Below, in pieces: positions 1 to 9,636 of a stretch of DNA of 64,000 nucleotides. The position numbers were made by a program, and so were the translations under genes. This DNA comes from Trichomonas tenax (Eukaryota > Parabasalia > Trichomonadida > Trichomonadidae). The notes below the pieces were generated by a model. It did not search any database, had not been told where the DNA came from, and saw only the letters and a list, made by a program, of their open reading frames with translations. How positions within the stretch are numbered: the first letter of the stretch is position 1; every line of letters starts with the position of its first letter. Location of the stretch: positions 91,421 through 155,420 of the forward strand of contig JALKBU010000005.1 of NCBI GenBank assembly GCA_023091735.1, read 5' to 3'.

Positions 1-1593
1 ACACGCCGTTTCAAGACAAAGCGCATTATCCACTCATCACTAAGACATCCACGCATTTCAATCATCGTTGAAGATGAAGAGGGAACAATATTACTTTTCA
101 CACGTGGTGTATACAAGACAATGATTAATATTGTTGACGATAACGAAAAATGCGTTCCAATTTATGATGCTTATCATGAAGAAGGTCTCCATGTCGAAAC
201 AGCAAGCTACCAATACCTCACTCCTGCCCAATATCAACAATTCGAGGAAAGAATGTCTGAATTTGGTGAAGGTAATATGGATTTCGAGTTCTCTGTTGTT
301 GAGTCCCTCGAAAAGCATTCTGTTTTTCTTGCTATGCTTGGTTTCGAAGATCAGCCACGCGATGGAGCACTTCTCTTCCTTGCCCGCGCAAAGAGTGGCT
401 GCAATCAGATCATTTTGTCATCTCAGTCAAAGGGTACTTCATTGATTATTACTGGCATTGCTTTAGGTCTTATTAACCTCGGACCAGTTGTTGGAACAAT
501 CAAAGGCCCAATTATCGAAGATGTCGAAATCTCTATTTCGTACGTTCTTGAACAAGAGAATTATGATGTTCTCATCATTTCTGGTGCTTCAATTGAGTTC
601 CTTATTCAAAGCGAATATGCATTTGAAGTTGCTCAGTTGATCAAACGCACGAAAGTTATCATTCTCCAGCGCGCTGATCAACTTCAGGCTCTTCAGTTTA
701 TTCAATATTTGCAAGATGTTACTAATCAATGTGTCCTTGCAGTTGGACACTCAATTTATGATTCTGTTTATATGTCTGGCGCCAATGTCTCTTGCGCTGT
801 TGCAGCCAATGATATTCAGCCATGTTCTGTCACAGCTGATATTGTTGTCAACAATTTCGAAGATCTATGCGATGTTGTATTCATTCATGGCGTTTGGCTC
901 CGTGAAAGAGTCAGAGGTTTTGTCAATTACATTATTCCAAGAAACATCGTTGTTGCACTTCTACCTGTTTGGTATGGCATTTTCTGCTGTTTCTCTGGTA
1001 CCCCAGTTTTCCGTGAAGGTGACTATTTCGCAATGATGTACTTCTTCACACTTGTTCCTATATTGTCTCGTGCAATTTTCAACACGAAAGAACACATGTT
1101 TACTCTTCTTTCTAATCCATCTTTCTACAAGGATGATAATGAACCAATATTATCAAAACGCAGAATCATGACATCATTTTTAGGATCAGTTCTAATATCA
1201 GCTCTTCTCCTGTTTGTTGCTCGTTTCTCAACTGATAATATTGGTACTTTCAGATCCACAATTTCATTGCCTCACTTTTCACATGTATTGATGGCATGCA
1301 TTGTGTTTGGATGCTTGGGATTTGTTCTCCCAACATTCGACACATGGAATCTCATCCATCATTTCTTGGTCTGGGGAAGCCAAATCATCTTCTACACGAC
1401 TTATAGACTGGCAACTGAGTTTGAAATTGTTGGAAGAATCCGTGGTGTGACTCATGTTGTCTATTCTCGTACAGAGTCGATCTTATTGATGATTATTTCT
1501 CTTTTCTTAGGAATGTTCCTTTCATCTTCTCTAGTTATCTTTAAGAAGGTTATCGCAAAGAGAAAGGAGTATTCCACAAAGAGAACAATGTAA
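1..1593 (+). CDS. P4-type (flippase-like) ATPase, C-terminal part, catalytically degenerate
   Basis: The reading frame is open from base 1, so the gene starts before the window; 530 residues are visible. The order of elements follows P4-ATPases: end of the nucleotide-binding domain (FTRGVYKTM, where active pumps have a KGA motif), an LEKHSVFLAMLGFEDQPRDG stretch like the conserved IE..L.LLG.T.IED..Q.GV region, the hinge before TM5 (FIHGVWLRERVRGF, like LLVHGRWSY.R), then WYGIFCCFSG and about six membrane segments to a basic tail. Family members flip phospholipids across membranes. The hallmark residues are missing: the TGDK motif reads SSQSKGT, and GDGxNDxxM reads GHSIYDSVYM. The DKTGT phosphorylation site would lie outside the window. 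I infer a pseudo-ATPase or strongly divergent paralogue. Family assignment is good; activity is doubtful. Confidence 0.75.
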   Translation, partial: TRRFKTKRIIHSSLRHPRISIIVEDEEGTILLFTRGVYKTMINIVDDNEKCVPIYDAYHEEGLHVETASYQYLTPAQYQQFEERMSEFGEGNMDFEFSVVESLEKHSVFLAMLGFEDQPRDGALLFLARAKSGCNQIILSSQSKGTSLIITGIALGLINLGPVVGTIKGPIIEDVEISISYVLEQENYDVLIISGASIEFLIQSEYAFEVAQLIKRTKVIILQRADQLQALQFIQYLQDVTNQCVLAVGHSIYDSVYMSGANVSCAVAANDIQPCSVTADIVVNNFEDLCDVVFIHGVWLRERVRGFVNYIIPRNIVVALLPVWYGIFCCFSGTPVFREGDYFAMMYFFTLVPILSRAIFNTKEHMFTLLSNPSFYKDDNEPILSKRRIMTSFLGSVLISALLLFVARFSTDNIGTFRSTISLPHFSHVLMACIVFGCLGFVLPTFDTWNLIHHFLVWGSQIIFYTTYRLATEFEIVGRIRGVTHVVYSRTESILLMIISLFLGMFLSSSLVIFKKVIAKRKEYSTKRTM

Positions 1594-1709
1594 TTATTAT
1601 TTATAATAAATTATTTTTATTGTGTTTGCTAATTTATGTGAATATTTAGTTGAAATATAGATAATAATATTTATTAACAAGTATAGTCAAATACAAAACA
1701 AAAAAAAAT

Positions 1710-1964
1710 TCATTGAGATATAGCACTCGAAAATATTTGCTTCGCAGCCTGTATTTCTTTGATGATTTCCTTCGATTTATCTATTAAAGGAAGCATTGCA
1801 TCAACTTGATTTTCATAAAGCTCAAGTTCATGCTCGATTTGAGACAATTGTGCGGAAAGTTCTTGAATTTGTTTAGAATCGATGGGGCTGCTTATTGCCA
1901 TTTCAAGGGATAACTGAATGTCAAATATTCTTTGACACAAGTCTTCCATTACTGATGATTCCAT
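1710..1964 (-). CDS. Small coiled-coil protein (84 aa), function unknown
   Basis: The 84-residue protein is almost entirely predicted helix with heptad-like spacing of Leu/Ile (IQELSAQLSQIEHELELYEN). It has no membrane segment. The start ATG lies 155 bp from the divergent PP2A B56 gene, so both share one short promoter region that contains a TTGACATGTAAAA element near 2009-2023. Size and helix content resemble small subunits of BLOC-1/BORC-type or kinetochore/Mediator assemblies, but I recognise no family signature. It is likely real because of its clean start, its acidic coiled-coil composition and its promoter position. Confidence 0.6.
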   Translation of the reverse strand: MESSVMEDLCQRIFDIQLSLEMAISSPIDSKQIQELSAQLSQIEHELELYENQVDAMLPLIDKSKEIIKEIQAAKQIFSSAISQ

Positions 1965-2008
1965 TTTTTAAGTACGTTTAAAAATTCGTATCTTGATTTA
2001 TATACAAT

Positions 2009-2033
2009 TTTGACATGTAAAATATTTTTTAAC
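2009..2033. promoter_or_regulatory. TTTACATGTCA-type element in shared divergent promoter
   Basis: TTGACATGTAAAATATTTTT is the reverse orientation of a motif, TTTACAYGNCA, that recurs upstream of many genes in this window. Here it lies between the 84-aa coiled-coil gene and the B56 gene. The role as a promoter element is inferred from its recurrence and position. Confidence 0.4.
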
Positions 2034-2119
2034 ATTCAATAATTTCTTGTTTAAATTCATATTCAAATTGAGCTGTGGACGAAAACACAAAATTCGTTAT
2101 AAATCTTCGATAAATTCAA

Positions 2120-3670
2120 ATGCAGAAGAAATCAGTTTTAACATTAGCCAAGGAAAAACCTAAAATATTGAAGCCAAGCTTTTCACCTAGAGCCCAGTCA
2201 GCAACTTCAAAGTCCGGAAGCTCGCTTTCAAGCAGACAAAAAGATCCATTGAAAGATTTGAGCAATTTAAAGCCAAATGAGAAACAGACCAAGTTATCGT
2301 TTCCACCAGCAAAGCTATTGAGATCAGTGAAAGAATCAGAAATCAAAGATTTATTTATCGCAAAATGCAAAACTTCACAACAAAATGTTGATTTAAGTAG
2401 AGCAGACCTTGCAATATATGCTACAGGAAAAGAAGGATATTTATTCGACATATTAGAATCATTGCAGGATAAAAATTTCAAATTTCCGCAGTTTCGAGAA
2501 GTATATGAGGCAGTATTTGCGTTAGTAGCTTTCCACATTTTCAGAACCGTGAATACAATTCCTGATTTATGGAAATCAGCTCATGATGATTATTATTTTG
2601 AAATGGACACAATTACAGACCCACAGTGGCCTCACTGTGTTATTATATACGATACAGCAATTGCTTTATTCAAGAGAAGTGATTTTGACATCAGCTTATG
2701 CAAATTTTTAACGACAGATTTGCTAAAACTTGTGGTTTACTTAATGAGGACACCGAACAAGGATGAGCAGCGAAAGTTAGCTGAATTATATGTTGCTATG
2801 GTTCCAAAAATGGGCGAATTTCGATCTTTTGCACAAAATGTTACAGGTTCCGCTCTTGCGCGAATTGCTGTAAATGATGAAAATTTCATAGCTGCAAAGC
2901 CACTCTTACAAATAATTAGATCACATGCAGAAGGTTATCACATTCCTTTGAAGAAAATTCATCGCAGTTTTTATTTAGATGTTATTCTTCCACTTCACAA
3001 ACATGAACATTCACACTATTTCTGGGCAGATCTTATTGCTGCAGTCACTGCATTCTTGGAGAAAGATGCATCATTGACACAACCTACATATGAGTTTATT
3101 GTTAGTGTCTGGCCAAGACTTTGCACAACAAAGCAGTTAGATTTCATCGATGAAATTGGAATTCTTGCAAGCTTTGTTCCTGACGATGAAACATCGAACA
3201 TCACAAGAATTCTTCTTCCTCAATTCTGCAGAACAATTGTTGGCGTCAACACTTGGTCATCAAAGCGTGCACTTGCTCTTTTTGATATTAATGACTTTGT
3301 GTGGCTGATGACTGAAGTTCCCGGCGATGTATATCCATCTCTCATTCCTTCTCTGTATGAGTGCGCAAAAATACACTGGGATGATGATTCTAGATCACTG
3401 GCTCTAGCTTGCCTCAATGTTCTCCGTGATAATAATAGAAAGATATTCTCAATCGTAGGAAAAGCAATGAAAACTCTTGAGAATCAGCGTATGCTCAATG
3501 ACATCCAGCGTGCGCTCAAGTGGAAAGAACTAATTGATAAATTTGAAGTCTCCAAACGCAAAAAGCTTCAAAAATATGAGATTTTATCTTATATATTTGA
3601 TGGATGCGAAAGTTTAGCACCAGTCTTTCAAAAATTGAAGAAGGAAACTGCTAATGAAACAAAGGCCTGA
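2120..3670 (+). CDS. PP2A regulatory subunit B56 (B') family
   Basis: This 516-residue protein has a disordered Ser/Lys-rich N-terminus of about 80 residues, then the HEAT-like B56 fold. Typical B56 stretches are visible: a DPQWPHCVIIYDTAIALFKR segment (compare the WPHLQLVYEFFLRFL region), DLLKLVVYLMRTPNKDEQRKL (compare the DPRERDFLKT.LHRIYGKF turn), YFWADLIAAVTAFLEKD, and the C-terminal helices with CLNVLRDNNRKIF. B56 subunits direct PP2A to LxxIxE-containing partners in mitosis and signalling. The length is normal for the family. The first ATG is used, 155 bp from the divergent upstream gene. No defects are seen. Confidence 0.85.
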   Translation: MQKKSVLTLAKEKPKILKPSFSPRAQSATSKSGSSLSSRQKDPLKDLSNLKPNEKQTKLSFPPAKLLRSVKESEIKDLFIAKCKTSQQNVDLSRADLAIYATGKEGYLFDILESLQDKNFKFPQFREVYEAVFALVAFHIFRTVNTIPDLWKSAHDDYYFEMDTITDPQWPHCVIIYDTAIALFKRSDFDISLCKFLTTDLLKLVVYLMRTPNKDEQRKLAELYVAMVPKMGEFRSFAQNVTGSALARIAVNDENFIAAKPLLQIIRSHAEGYHIPLKKIHRSFYLDVILPLHKHEHSHYFWADLIAAVTAFLEKDASLTQPTYEFIVSVWPRLCTTKQLDFIDEIGILASFVPDDETSNITRILLPQFCRTIVGVNTWSSKRALALFDINDFVWLMTEVPGDVYPSLIPSLYECAKIHWDDDSRSLALACLNVLRDNNRKIFSIVGKAMKTLENQRMLNDIQRALKWKELIDKFEVSKRKKLQKYEILSYIFDGCESLAPVFQKLKKETANETKA

Positions 3671-3905
3671 TTACCATGAAAGATTCTGTTTAATATTAAA
3701 TTTGTATTTTTTGTTTTTGTTATTTAGAGATTCTATTACCTAGTCTAAATGTGATTTAATACAATGTGAATTAGCCCCCCGGCCTTGATTTTAAAATCAA
3801 AATTATTTTTATTGATCAACAATAAAAGATTGTAGAATTAGAAATCAAGTTTAATAAGCATATTTATATCGCATGTGGATAAAAGTTCAAACGATATGTA
3901 TATAT
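3671..3905. other. Convergent intergenic spacer
   Basis: An AT-rich tail-to-tail spacer of 235 bp between the B56 gene (+) and the centrin gene (-). It contains a short C-run (about 3775-3781) and no convincing gene. Confidence 0.5.
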
Positions 3906-4391
3906 TTAATGGACAGAGCGTGTACCACCCTCAATGATATCAATAAATTGAGCTTCTGAAATACGACCGCTACCATCTGTATCAAAAGCATCGAACATCT
4001 CACGACATTCTTCTTCTGTATATTCTAAGCCTGTTTCTTTAACAATTGTCTTTAAGTCTTCGAGGTATATATATCCTCCAGCTTCTGTGCGCTGGAACAT
4101 TTTGAAAATACGCTTAATTTCATCTATTTCATCGCGTGTTTGCATCTTGAGAAGAATAACGTTCTCGAAAGCTTTTCCATCGAGGTATCCGAGACCATTT
4201 GGATCGTTCTCTTGCATTATCTGATTGATTTCTTGTGTTGTAATATCAAAACCCATTGCGCGAAGGCCAACTTTAAGTTCGTGGCGGTCAATAGTTCCGC
4301 TCTTATCAGCATCGAAAATATCGAAAACTTCGCGAATCTCTGCCTTCATATCTGCATCAAGCATTCTTGCTGGATTCCTTCCGCGTGACAT
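3906..4391 (-). CDS. Centrin / caltractin (EF-hand protein)
   Basis: This 161-residue EF-hand protein shows the centrin pattern [21 protein letters not shown] followed by GLRAMGFD and [18 protein letters not shown]. Centrins sit in basal bodies and striated or contractile fibres; trichomonads have several. EF1 ([12 protein letters not shown]) is canonical. EF2 ([12 protein letters not shown]) lacks the final acidic residue. EF3 ([12 protein letters not shown]) has lost most ligands. EF4 ([12 protein letters not shown]) has Gln at position 12. It probably binds calcium mainly at EF1 and weakly at EF4. A GAAAAGTGACAA box lies 18-29 nt upstream of the ATG in sense orientation (4409-4420). Family call is very secure. 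Confidence 0.93.
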   Translation of the reverse strand: MSRGRNPARMLDADMKAEIREVFDIFDADKSGTIDRHELKVGLRAMGFDITTQEINQIMQENDPNGLGYLDGKAFENVILLKMQTRDEIDEIKRIFKMFQRTEAGGYIYLEDLKTIVKETGLEYTEEECREMFDAFDTDGSGRISEAQFIDIIEGGTRSVH

Positions 4392-4794
4392 CAGTTATGA
4401 AATAGTTATTGTCACTTTTCAAAAATGCGTTTTTGTCGGTTTTCGATAAAAGTGCTGCTTCTTACATCATTCTAAAAATATACCTTCATCAATCCTATAT
4501 TTTGATTATTTACTCGCAAGTCATTCATATTGCATAGAAAAGGAGTCAATAATAACGAAATTTGAAAACCGCAATTAATTTCCTATTTGAGGTCTTTTGC
4601 TTGTGGGTTACATATTACAACACCAACTATATTATATTTATTGACAATAAAAGGCTTGTTTTTAATTTTATTTCGTTTGAAAATATCACATGATAACAAT
4701 GCCCGTTTACATTTAAAGGAACAATTTTGTTAAAAAGTTAGGCAAATAACTTATTTTAATTTAATAATTTTATGTTAATTAAAATTTCAAAAAT
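4392..4794. other. Spacer between centrin and uridine kinase genes
   Basis: About 400 bp of AT-rich DNA with the centrin promoter at its low-coordinate end (GTCACTTTTC at 4411-4420) and the 3' side of the uridine kinase-like gene at the other. No gene or repeat is supported. Confidence 0.4.
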
Positions 4795-6360
4795 TTAATA
4801 TGAAAGGTCTGAGCCACCGATGAACTCTCTGATTGTAGAAACCTTTGAGATGTTCTCAGGGTTATATGGGTAGAAGAGCTTGAGGAGGCTGAGTAGCCTC
4901 TCGACCTCACGTGTGATGACCTTAGAATCTGGGCTGTCTGGGTTCTCTCCTGGGTTTGGGAATGTGCCCTCGGAAAGGATGACACGACCGTGGATGGCGT
5001 AGACGTTCAACTCGTAAAGAAGAGCAGAGTTGAAGAACAACTTAGCGTTCTCGTGGTATGGGAAGATGTTTCTCTCTTCACCAACTCTGACAGATGTCCA
5101 CATTTGAGCTGTTCTACGGGCAGACACACCACGGTAGTTATGATCACGGATTGTTCTGCGGATAAGACGTAAGTCTGATGTAGCAAGACGATGGTTAAGG
5201 TCGACGTGCATCGGTGTAAGGCAGCAGACGTAGATTGGTGTAACCTTCTGGAAGTGCTGCAATAATTCTGGGTTCAAGCCATGGATGCCCTCGAGGATGA
5301 GGAAGTTCTTTTCAGGAAGGGAGATGAACTTTGTTGTGCTGTCTTCACCCTTTCCAGCCTTGAAATTGAACTTGCGAACTGGGACTTTTTCGCCGTTCAA
5401 GAGCTGAGCAACTCTCTGTGAGAGAAGTTCGACATTCATGGCTGAAATGTGCTCGAAGTCGCGTTTGCCGTTCTCATCCATTGGAACCTTCTCTGTATCC
5501 TGGAAGTAGTCATCCATTTCGATAACTGTTGCCTCGTAACCGCTAACACGGAGCTGAATTGAGAGTCTCTTAGCGAATGTTGTCTTGTTTGACGAAGAAC
5601 CGCCTGCGATTGTGATTAATCTGTTGTTCTTGAAGTCATTAGCAAGCTTTTGAGCAATTGTTGCGATCTTCTTTTCGTGAAGGCCTTCGTTGATGAGACG
5701 AAGCTCCTCCATACGCTTTGTATAGACAGCTCTGTTAATTTCTGTGATGTTGTCGGCCTTGAGAATCTTAGCCCAATCCTCGGCCTCCTTGAAGATGGAG
5801 TGAAGAACTGGACGATCCTGCCATGGAGCAATCGAGTTTGGATTCATGATTGTTGGCCAGCGAAGGAGCAAACCCTCGTCGTACTTACGAAGCTCGAAAA
5901 CCTTGAGCTTGCTCTTGTCTGTGCACATATCCTCGATCATGTAATCGATAAATCCATCGAATTGAATGCATGGGATGAAATGGTCCTGCCAGGCCTTCAA
6001 AACGCCAACCTTATCTTGGCGGTTGCATTCTTCATCGAAGAATTTAAGTAATTCTGTGCGTCCAATCTTTGGCGTCTCGATTGGAATATCGTTGTCGATC
6101 ATTTCGTGCATCTTGGCAGAGAGCGCTTGGATCATCTCATCGGTGATCTCGTACTCATCGGCATCAACGCAATAGAGGCCATCACCCAAAGTGTGCTCAA
6201 CTTTGATCACACCATACTCGAGTTTGGAGTACGCGCAGGAGAGGAAAAAGGTTAGTGTCGCCGACTGAGCAAGGAGGCGATTTCTCGTGACGCTGTCGAA
6301 GCGTGGATCGATTTTTGGAGCTACTTCTTCAGTAGACATTAATGTCAATTTTTTCTTCAT
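4795..6360 (-). CDS. Uridine kinase-like protein with ThrRS-type SAD domain and PRK/uridine kinase domain
   Basis: This 521-residue protein (514 if the second Met, at 6339, is used) has two parts. The N-terminal half contains a segment like the second additional domain of threonyl-tRNA synthetase (LSCAYSKLEYGVIKVEHTLG, then DGLYCVD.. and IPIE). The C-terminal half is a P-loop kinase of the phosphoribulokinase/uridine kinase family: ITIAGGSSSNKTTFAKRLS as Walker A, then VIEMDDYF, and LILEGIHGLNPE. Bacterial homologues with this fusion are annotated as uridine kinases; they phosphorylate uridine in pyrimidine salvage, which trichomonads need because they cannot make pyrimidines. Walker A carries Asn where Gly usually precedes the Lys. 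Base composition is richer in G+C than the flanks, suggesting high expression or bacterial ancestry. Confidence 0.8.
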   Translation of the reverse strand: MKKKLTLMSTEEVAPKIDPRFDSVTRNRLLAQSATLTFFLSCAYSKLEYGVIKVEHTLGDGLYCVDADEYEITDEMIQALSAKMHEMIDNDIPIETPKIGRTELLKFFDEECNRQDKVGVLKAWQDHFIPCIQFDGFIDYMIEDMCTDKSKLKVFELRKYDEGLLLRWPTIMNPNSIAPWQDRPVLHSIFKEAEDWAKILKADNITEINRAVYTKRMEELRLINEGLHEKKIATIAQKLANDFKNNRLITIAGGSSSNKTTFAKRLSIQLRVSGYEATVIEMDDYFQDTEKVPMDENGKRDFEHISAMNVELLSQRVAQLLNGEKVPVRKFNFKAGKGEDSTTKFISLPEKNFLILEGIHGLNPELLQHFQKVTPIYVCCLTPMHVDLNHRLATSDLRLIRRTIRDHNYRGVSARRTAQMWTSVRVGEERNIFPYHENAKLFFNSALLYELNVYAIHGRVILSEGTFPNPGENPDSPDSKVITREVERLLSLLKLFYPYNPENISKVSTIREFIGGSDLSY

Positions 6361-8277
6361 CGTTTTTTACTCACTTTTCTTTTTTATTGCCAATACATGA
6401 AGCTCGGGTTTTCTGGATCATATTTGCTATGGATGTGCGCATTGAGTATTTTTTGATGCGCGCGGATTTTGCCGATCTACATTGCGAACTTGAAAACCCC
6501 CAAATATTCATTCATTACCCTGCAATATTTAAACCACCACCTGATAAAATTTGATAAACCCTATCTATTATCACCCCCTTTTTTTCTCCCATTTCCCCTG
6601 TTTTATCCATGAAAAATATCACCTTTATATTGATTTATGCCCCTTTTTAACCATTAATCTCCCTCATTTTTGTGTTCTAACCCTGTATTTTCCCTAAAAA
6701 GTGACGATATGTGCATGCACAAATTCGCACAATGCACTCTGTGAAAGCGGTATTGCAAATAGCTCATATAAAGGAATGGCAACAAAAAAGGGCATATTTA
6801 ACGAGAATCTTTTGAGATAATTTTGTTTTTCATATATTGTATATATGATTAAAGAATTATAATATACACATCTAGACAATATGGATGGCAGTTAATTTTT
6901 AGTTTGAAACACATGATTAAAATTATCATAGGAAAAATTTGAAATTGTGAGAAATAAATGGACGGAATCAACTACAATTGAATAGTATAGTAAGAAGGAC
7001 TAACTATCAAATGAAGAAAACATAAGTATCTTGTGATGAGTTTGCATGCTCTCTTTACCAGCTGATATTAGAGTACAATACTCACATGGATGCTGCCAAT
7101 AATATTTTACTTTTATTTTAAACAGCATCAAGAAGAAGTGTATTGACTCCATTTTTGGGATTTAGTGACCAAAATTGGTGGATTTAGAATATCATCAATA
7201 TGTGCGATATATACAGATGCCTTTAGTTACCCGACCAAACGGTTAGAGGCATTTTTTGTATCAATTTTTTGACACTTATCGTCTGTATATGAAATTGTGT
7301 TAGCAATGATATATTAAATTTTTAAAATTGAAATAATTTGTAAAGTTTGGATTTATTTTGAATTTTGCCTTCCATTTTTGGTTATATTCTTGGTCAATCA
7401 AGCTTAAGCTATTCAAGTGCACTCACAGCCGGACAGAACTGTCTTCTAATAATACATTTTTAACTCATAATAGTAAATAAGAAACTATATATTATTTTTT
7501 TAAATATCATTTTATATACTACTGACACATCGCTAAATGGAATACAATGATACATATATACCATTTGCTGTCTTTTTGTTGATTTAATTTGTAATTTGTT
7601 GCTAAATTGTAATTTGTGGATCAACATAAGCGACAATAGTAATATCCAACCGGATAGTGTGTATTCCTATCGTCATTAAAGTATATTGATCATACTGGCA
7701 ATGTTGTCTGTGGACGCTCGAAGTCAATACACTTCTCATCAAGATTTTAATAAAACATTCATTTTTCCATTAAAAACAATAAAATCAATCAACACTATGG
7801 ATTTTTAGATTGCTTATGTTTAAAATATGGTATATATAGCTATAATATGAGAGGCTGCTCCTCAGGGTCTTTGTCACTTTTTAAGGTCAATGCTCACAAC
7901 CATATATTTGCATCAAAATTAAGAGAATTTTGTGCGAACCAGTGAAGATCGATGGGTTTTGGGATTTTTCTGTCCTGTGGATATAATCGGCTTTTTGAGA
8001 GTGTCTAAAATATATTATCTGGCGTTTACAAGTTCGAAATTCTAAAAATAATCGTTCATGAATAAAGATTTTCGCTCAACATACATATAACATGAATAGC
8101 TATATGTTTTTATGAATACTATTATGATTAATAATAACAAACAAAATAATATTAGAAAAGTTGATATTAATTGAATAACTGTATTGACTCAACTAAGTAT
8201 AAAACACTTGCCTATGCAAGTGATATTTGTGGGACAAAGACGCACCTAATAATATTATGATTAAGCATTGAAATTGA
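6361..8277. other. Gene-free region with C/T-rich stretch and small hairpin
   Basis: About 1.9 kb with no convincing coding frame. The part near the uridine kinase start (6560-6700) is pyrimidine-rich on the + strand, with several CCCC runs after ATCA. AAAAGTGAC motifs occur at 6696-6705 and, in reverse, at 7871-7886, without an obvious gene next to them. A small imperfect hairpin lies at about 7217-7251 (ATGCCTTTAG ... TTAGAGGCAT) followed by a T-run. No tRNA or snRNA signature was recognised. Confidence 0.4.
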
Positions 8278-8982
8278 TTACTTTCTGTTTCTCCAGTCAA
8301 TTCGTGTGTCAATTTGGTTCGTATCGGTCGACCAGAGATTGTCTGGCATATCATCTGGAAAACACATTGATAGCTTGTTGGAAAAATTTTGTCCGATAAA
8401 TTCTAAGTGATTTTGGCGTGAAAGTAAATCGCTTCTTGTAAGTGTAGCATTGCGAAACTGCTGAGAGTTGATTGGAAGATCTGCAACAATAGGAAGTGCT
8501 TTTTGAATATCTTTCACAAGTTTCCACATAGATGTGTAATATGCTCTTGCAAGATTATCGCGGGCAGCAAGCATTTCTGTTTGTGCAATTGGTTGTATTG
8601 GCGTTTCTATTGGATATTCAGTTAATAAAGCTATTTCAGCGTTTTTAGTTGTAATTTTTTTGAGAGTTGGTAAGTCTAAATGCAATTGGAATGATGGCTG
8701 AGTTTCAACAGGTGGCGGAATTGGATGTAATGGCATCGAATGCTGCCTTTGAATAATTTGATTTTGATTATCTGGAGAAAATTGCTTAACTGGACTTTGT
8801 GGCCCAATGTTGAAGCTTGCTTGTCTTGGTGGAATAAAAGTCTTTTGATCATCTGGAATTGCACGAGGTTTGAATTTTCTATCATATGGCTTAAACTTGT
8901 GTTTATATCCTCCGTCGTGACTAGGAGGAGATGCATCGGAAACATCATTTAAAGATCTATTAGCTAAAGTAGAAGGAAACAT
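8278..8982 (-). CDS. Hypothetical protein with disordered N-terminus
   Basis: A 234-residue protein starting at the first ATG of the frame (8980-8982). The N-terminal half is polar and rich in Pro, Gln and His (PSHDGG, IPPPVETQP), likely disordered. The C-terminal half, from about residue 120, is helical and better ordered (AARDNLARAYYTSMWKLVKD, then SQQFRNATLTRSDLLSRQNH). It ends TRIDWRNRK. I recognise no family. It is divergent from the next gene over a very short promoter containing a TTTACATGGCA element (9030-9040). Basic and polar composition would fit a cytoskeletal or nuclear accessory protein, but that is a guess. Confidence 0.6.
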   Translation of the reverse strand: MFPSTLANRSLNDVSDASPPSHDGGYKHKFKPYDRKFKPRAIPDDQKTFIPPRQASFNIGPQSPVKQFSPDNQNQIIQRQHSMPLHPIPPPVETQPSFQLHLDLPTLKKITTKNAEIALLTEYPIETPIQPIAQTEMLAARDNLARAYYTSMWKLVKDIQKALPIVADLPINSQQFRNATLTRSDLLSRQNHLEFIGQNFSNKLSMCFPDDMPDNLWSTDTNQIDTRIDWRNRK

Positions 8983-9097
8983 AAAAAGATTTCGAAATGA
9001 TTTTGACAAATTAATTTACATTGTATTAATTTACATGGCAGAATTATTAATATTGACAGAAATTACAAAAATTGACAATTGTCATATTTTTATTCCA

Positions 9098-9508
9098 ATG
9101 GATAGGGATTCAGATTCTAGCGATGGTTTCCAAGATTCGATCAAGCACTCTAAGCGTCAGACACTGCAGCCAACGTCCGAGCCAGTATCACGTACACGCT
9201 CATCCCCAAGGACAAATGTTGTGGATATTTTTTCAGTGCCAAAACACCATGGAGGAATGTCAAGAGGTACGGAAATGGGCTACTTTCGCATGGGAGGCAT
9301 GGGACCAATGGGTGGAATGGGAGGTTTTCTAATGGAAAGCTTTGGTAACATGGATAATGACGCAATGGATTTTGAAATGCATAAGGGAAGAAAGGGAAGC
9401 CGTAACGCTTTAGAAAAAGAACCAGAAAAACTCAAACCAGATAAATACATTGCGATGACTCCACTTTCTGAAATTATTCCATTCACTCCTGTTATAATCG
9501 ATATCTAA
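9098..9508 (+). CDS. Hypothetical Met/Gly-rich small protein
   Basis: A 136-residue protein if started at 9098; an in-frame ATG at 9035 would add 21 hydrophobic residues but overlaps the promoter motif TTTACATGGCA. The N-terminus is Ser/Asp-rich (DRDSDSSDGFQD), the middle carries a Gly-Met run (RMGGMGPMGGMGGF), and the tail is Lys/Glu/Pro-rich before a hydrophobic end (PFTPVIIDI). The Gly-Met tract resembles low-complexity parts of chaperone or RNA-binding proteins. No family is recognised. It is paired divergently with the 8982 gene. Confidence 0.5.
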   Translation: MDRDSDSSDGFQDSIKHSKRQTLQPTSEPVSRTRSSPRTNVVDIFSVPKHHGGMSRGTEMGYFRMGGMGPMGGMGGFLMESFGNMDNDAMDFEMHKGRKGSRNALEKEPEKLKPDKYIAMTPLSEIIPFTPVIIDI

Positions 9509-9636
9509 ATCGCTATTCAAATCAAAATCTTCAAATTCGGGTTCATCTTTTAATTTTCTTTTTTGAAGCCAACCTGTTAATTAAAAAGAATAGGGATTTA
9601 AAACAGATATAACAAGGTTTTTATATTCTATATATA

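Noticed and set aside
7217..7256. Hairpin followed by a T-run, considered as a terminator or small RNA
   Set aside because: The stem is short and imperfect, and no snRNA, tRNA or snoRNA signature was found.
7281..7310. GCTAACACAATTTCA on the - strand considered as an intron 3' end
   Set aside because: No AG directly after the motif and no coding sequence on either side.
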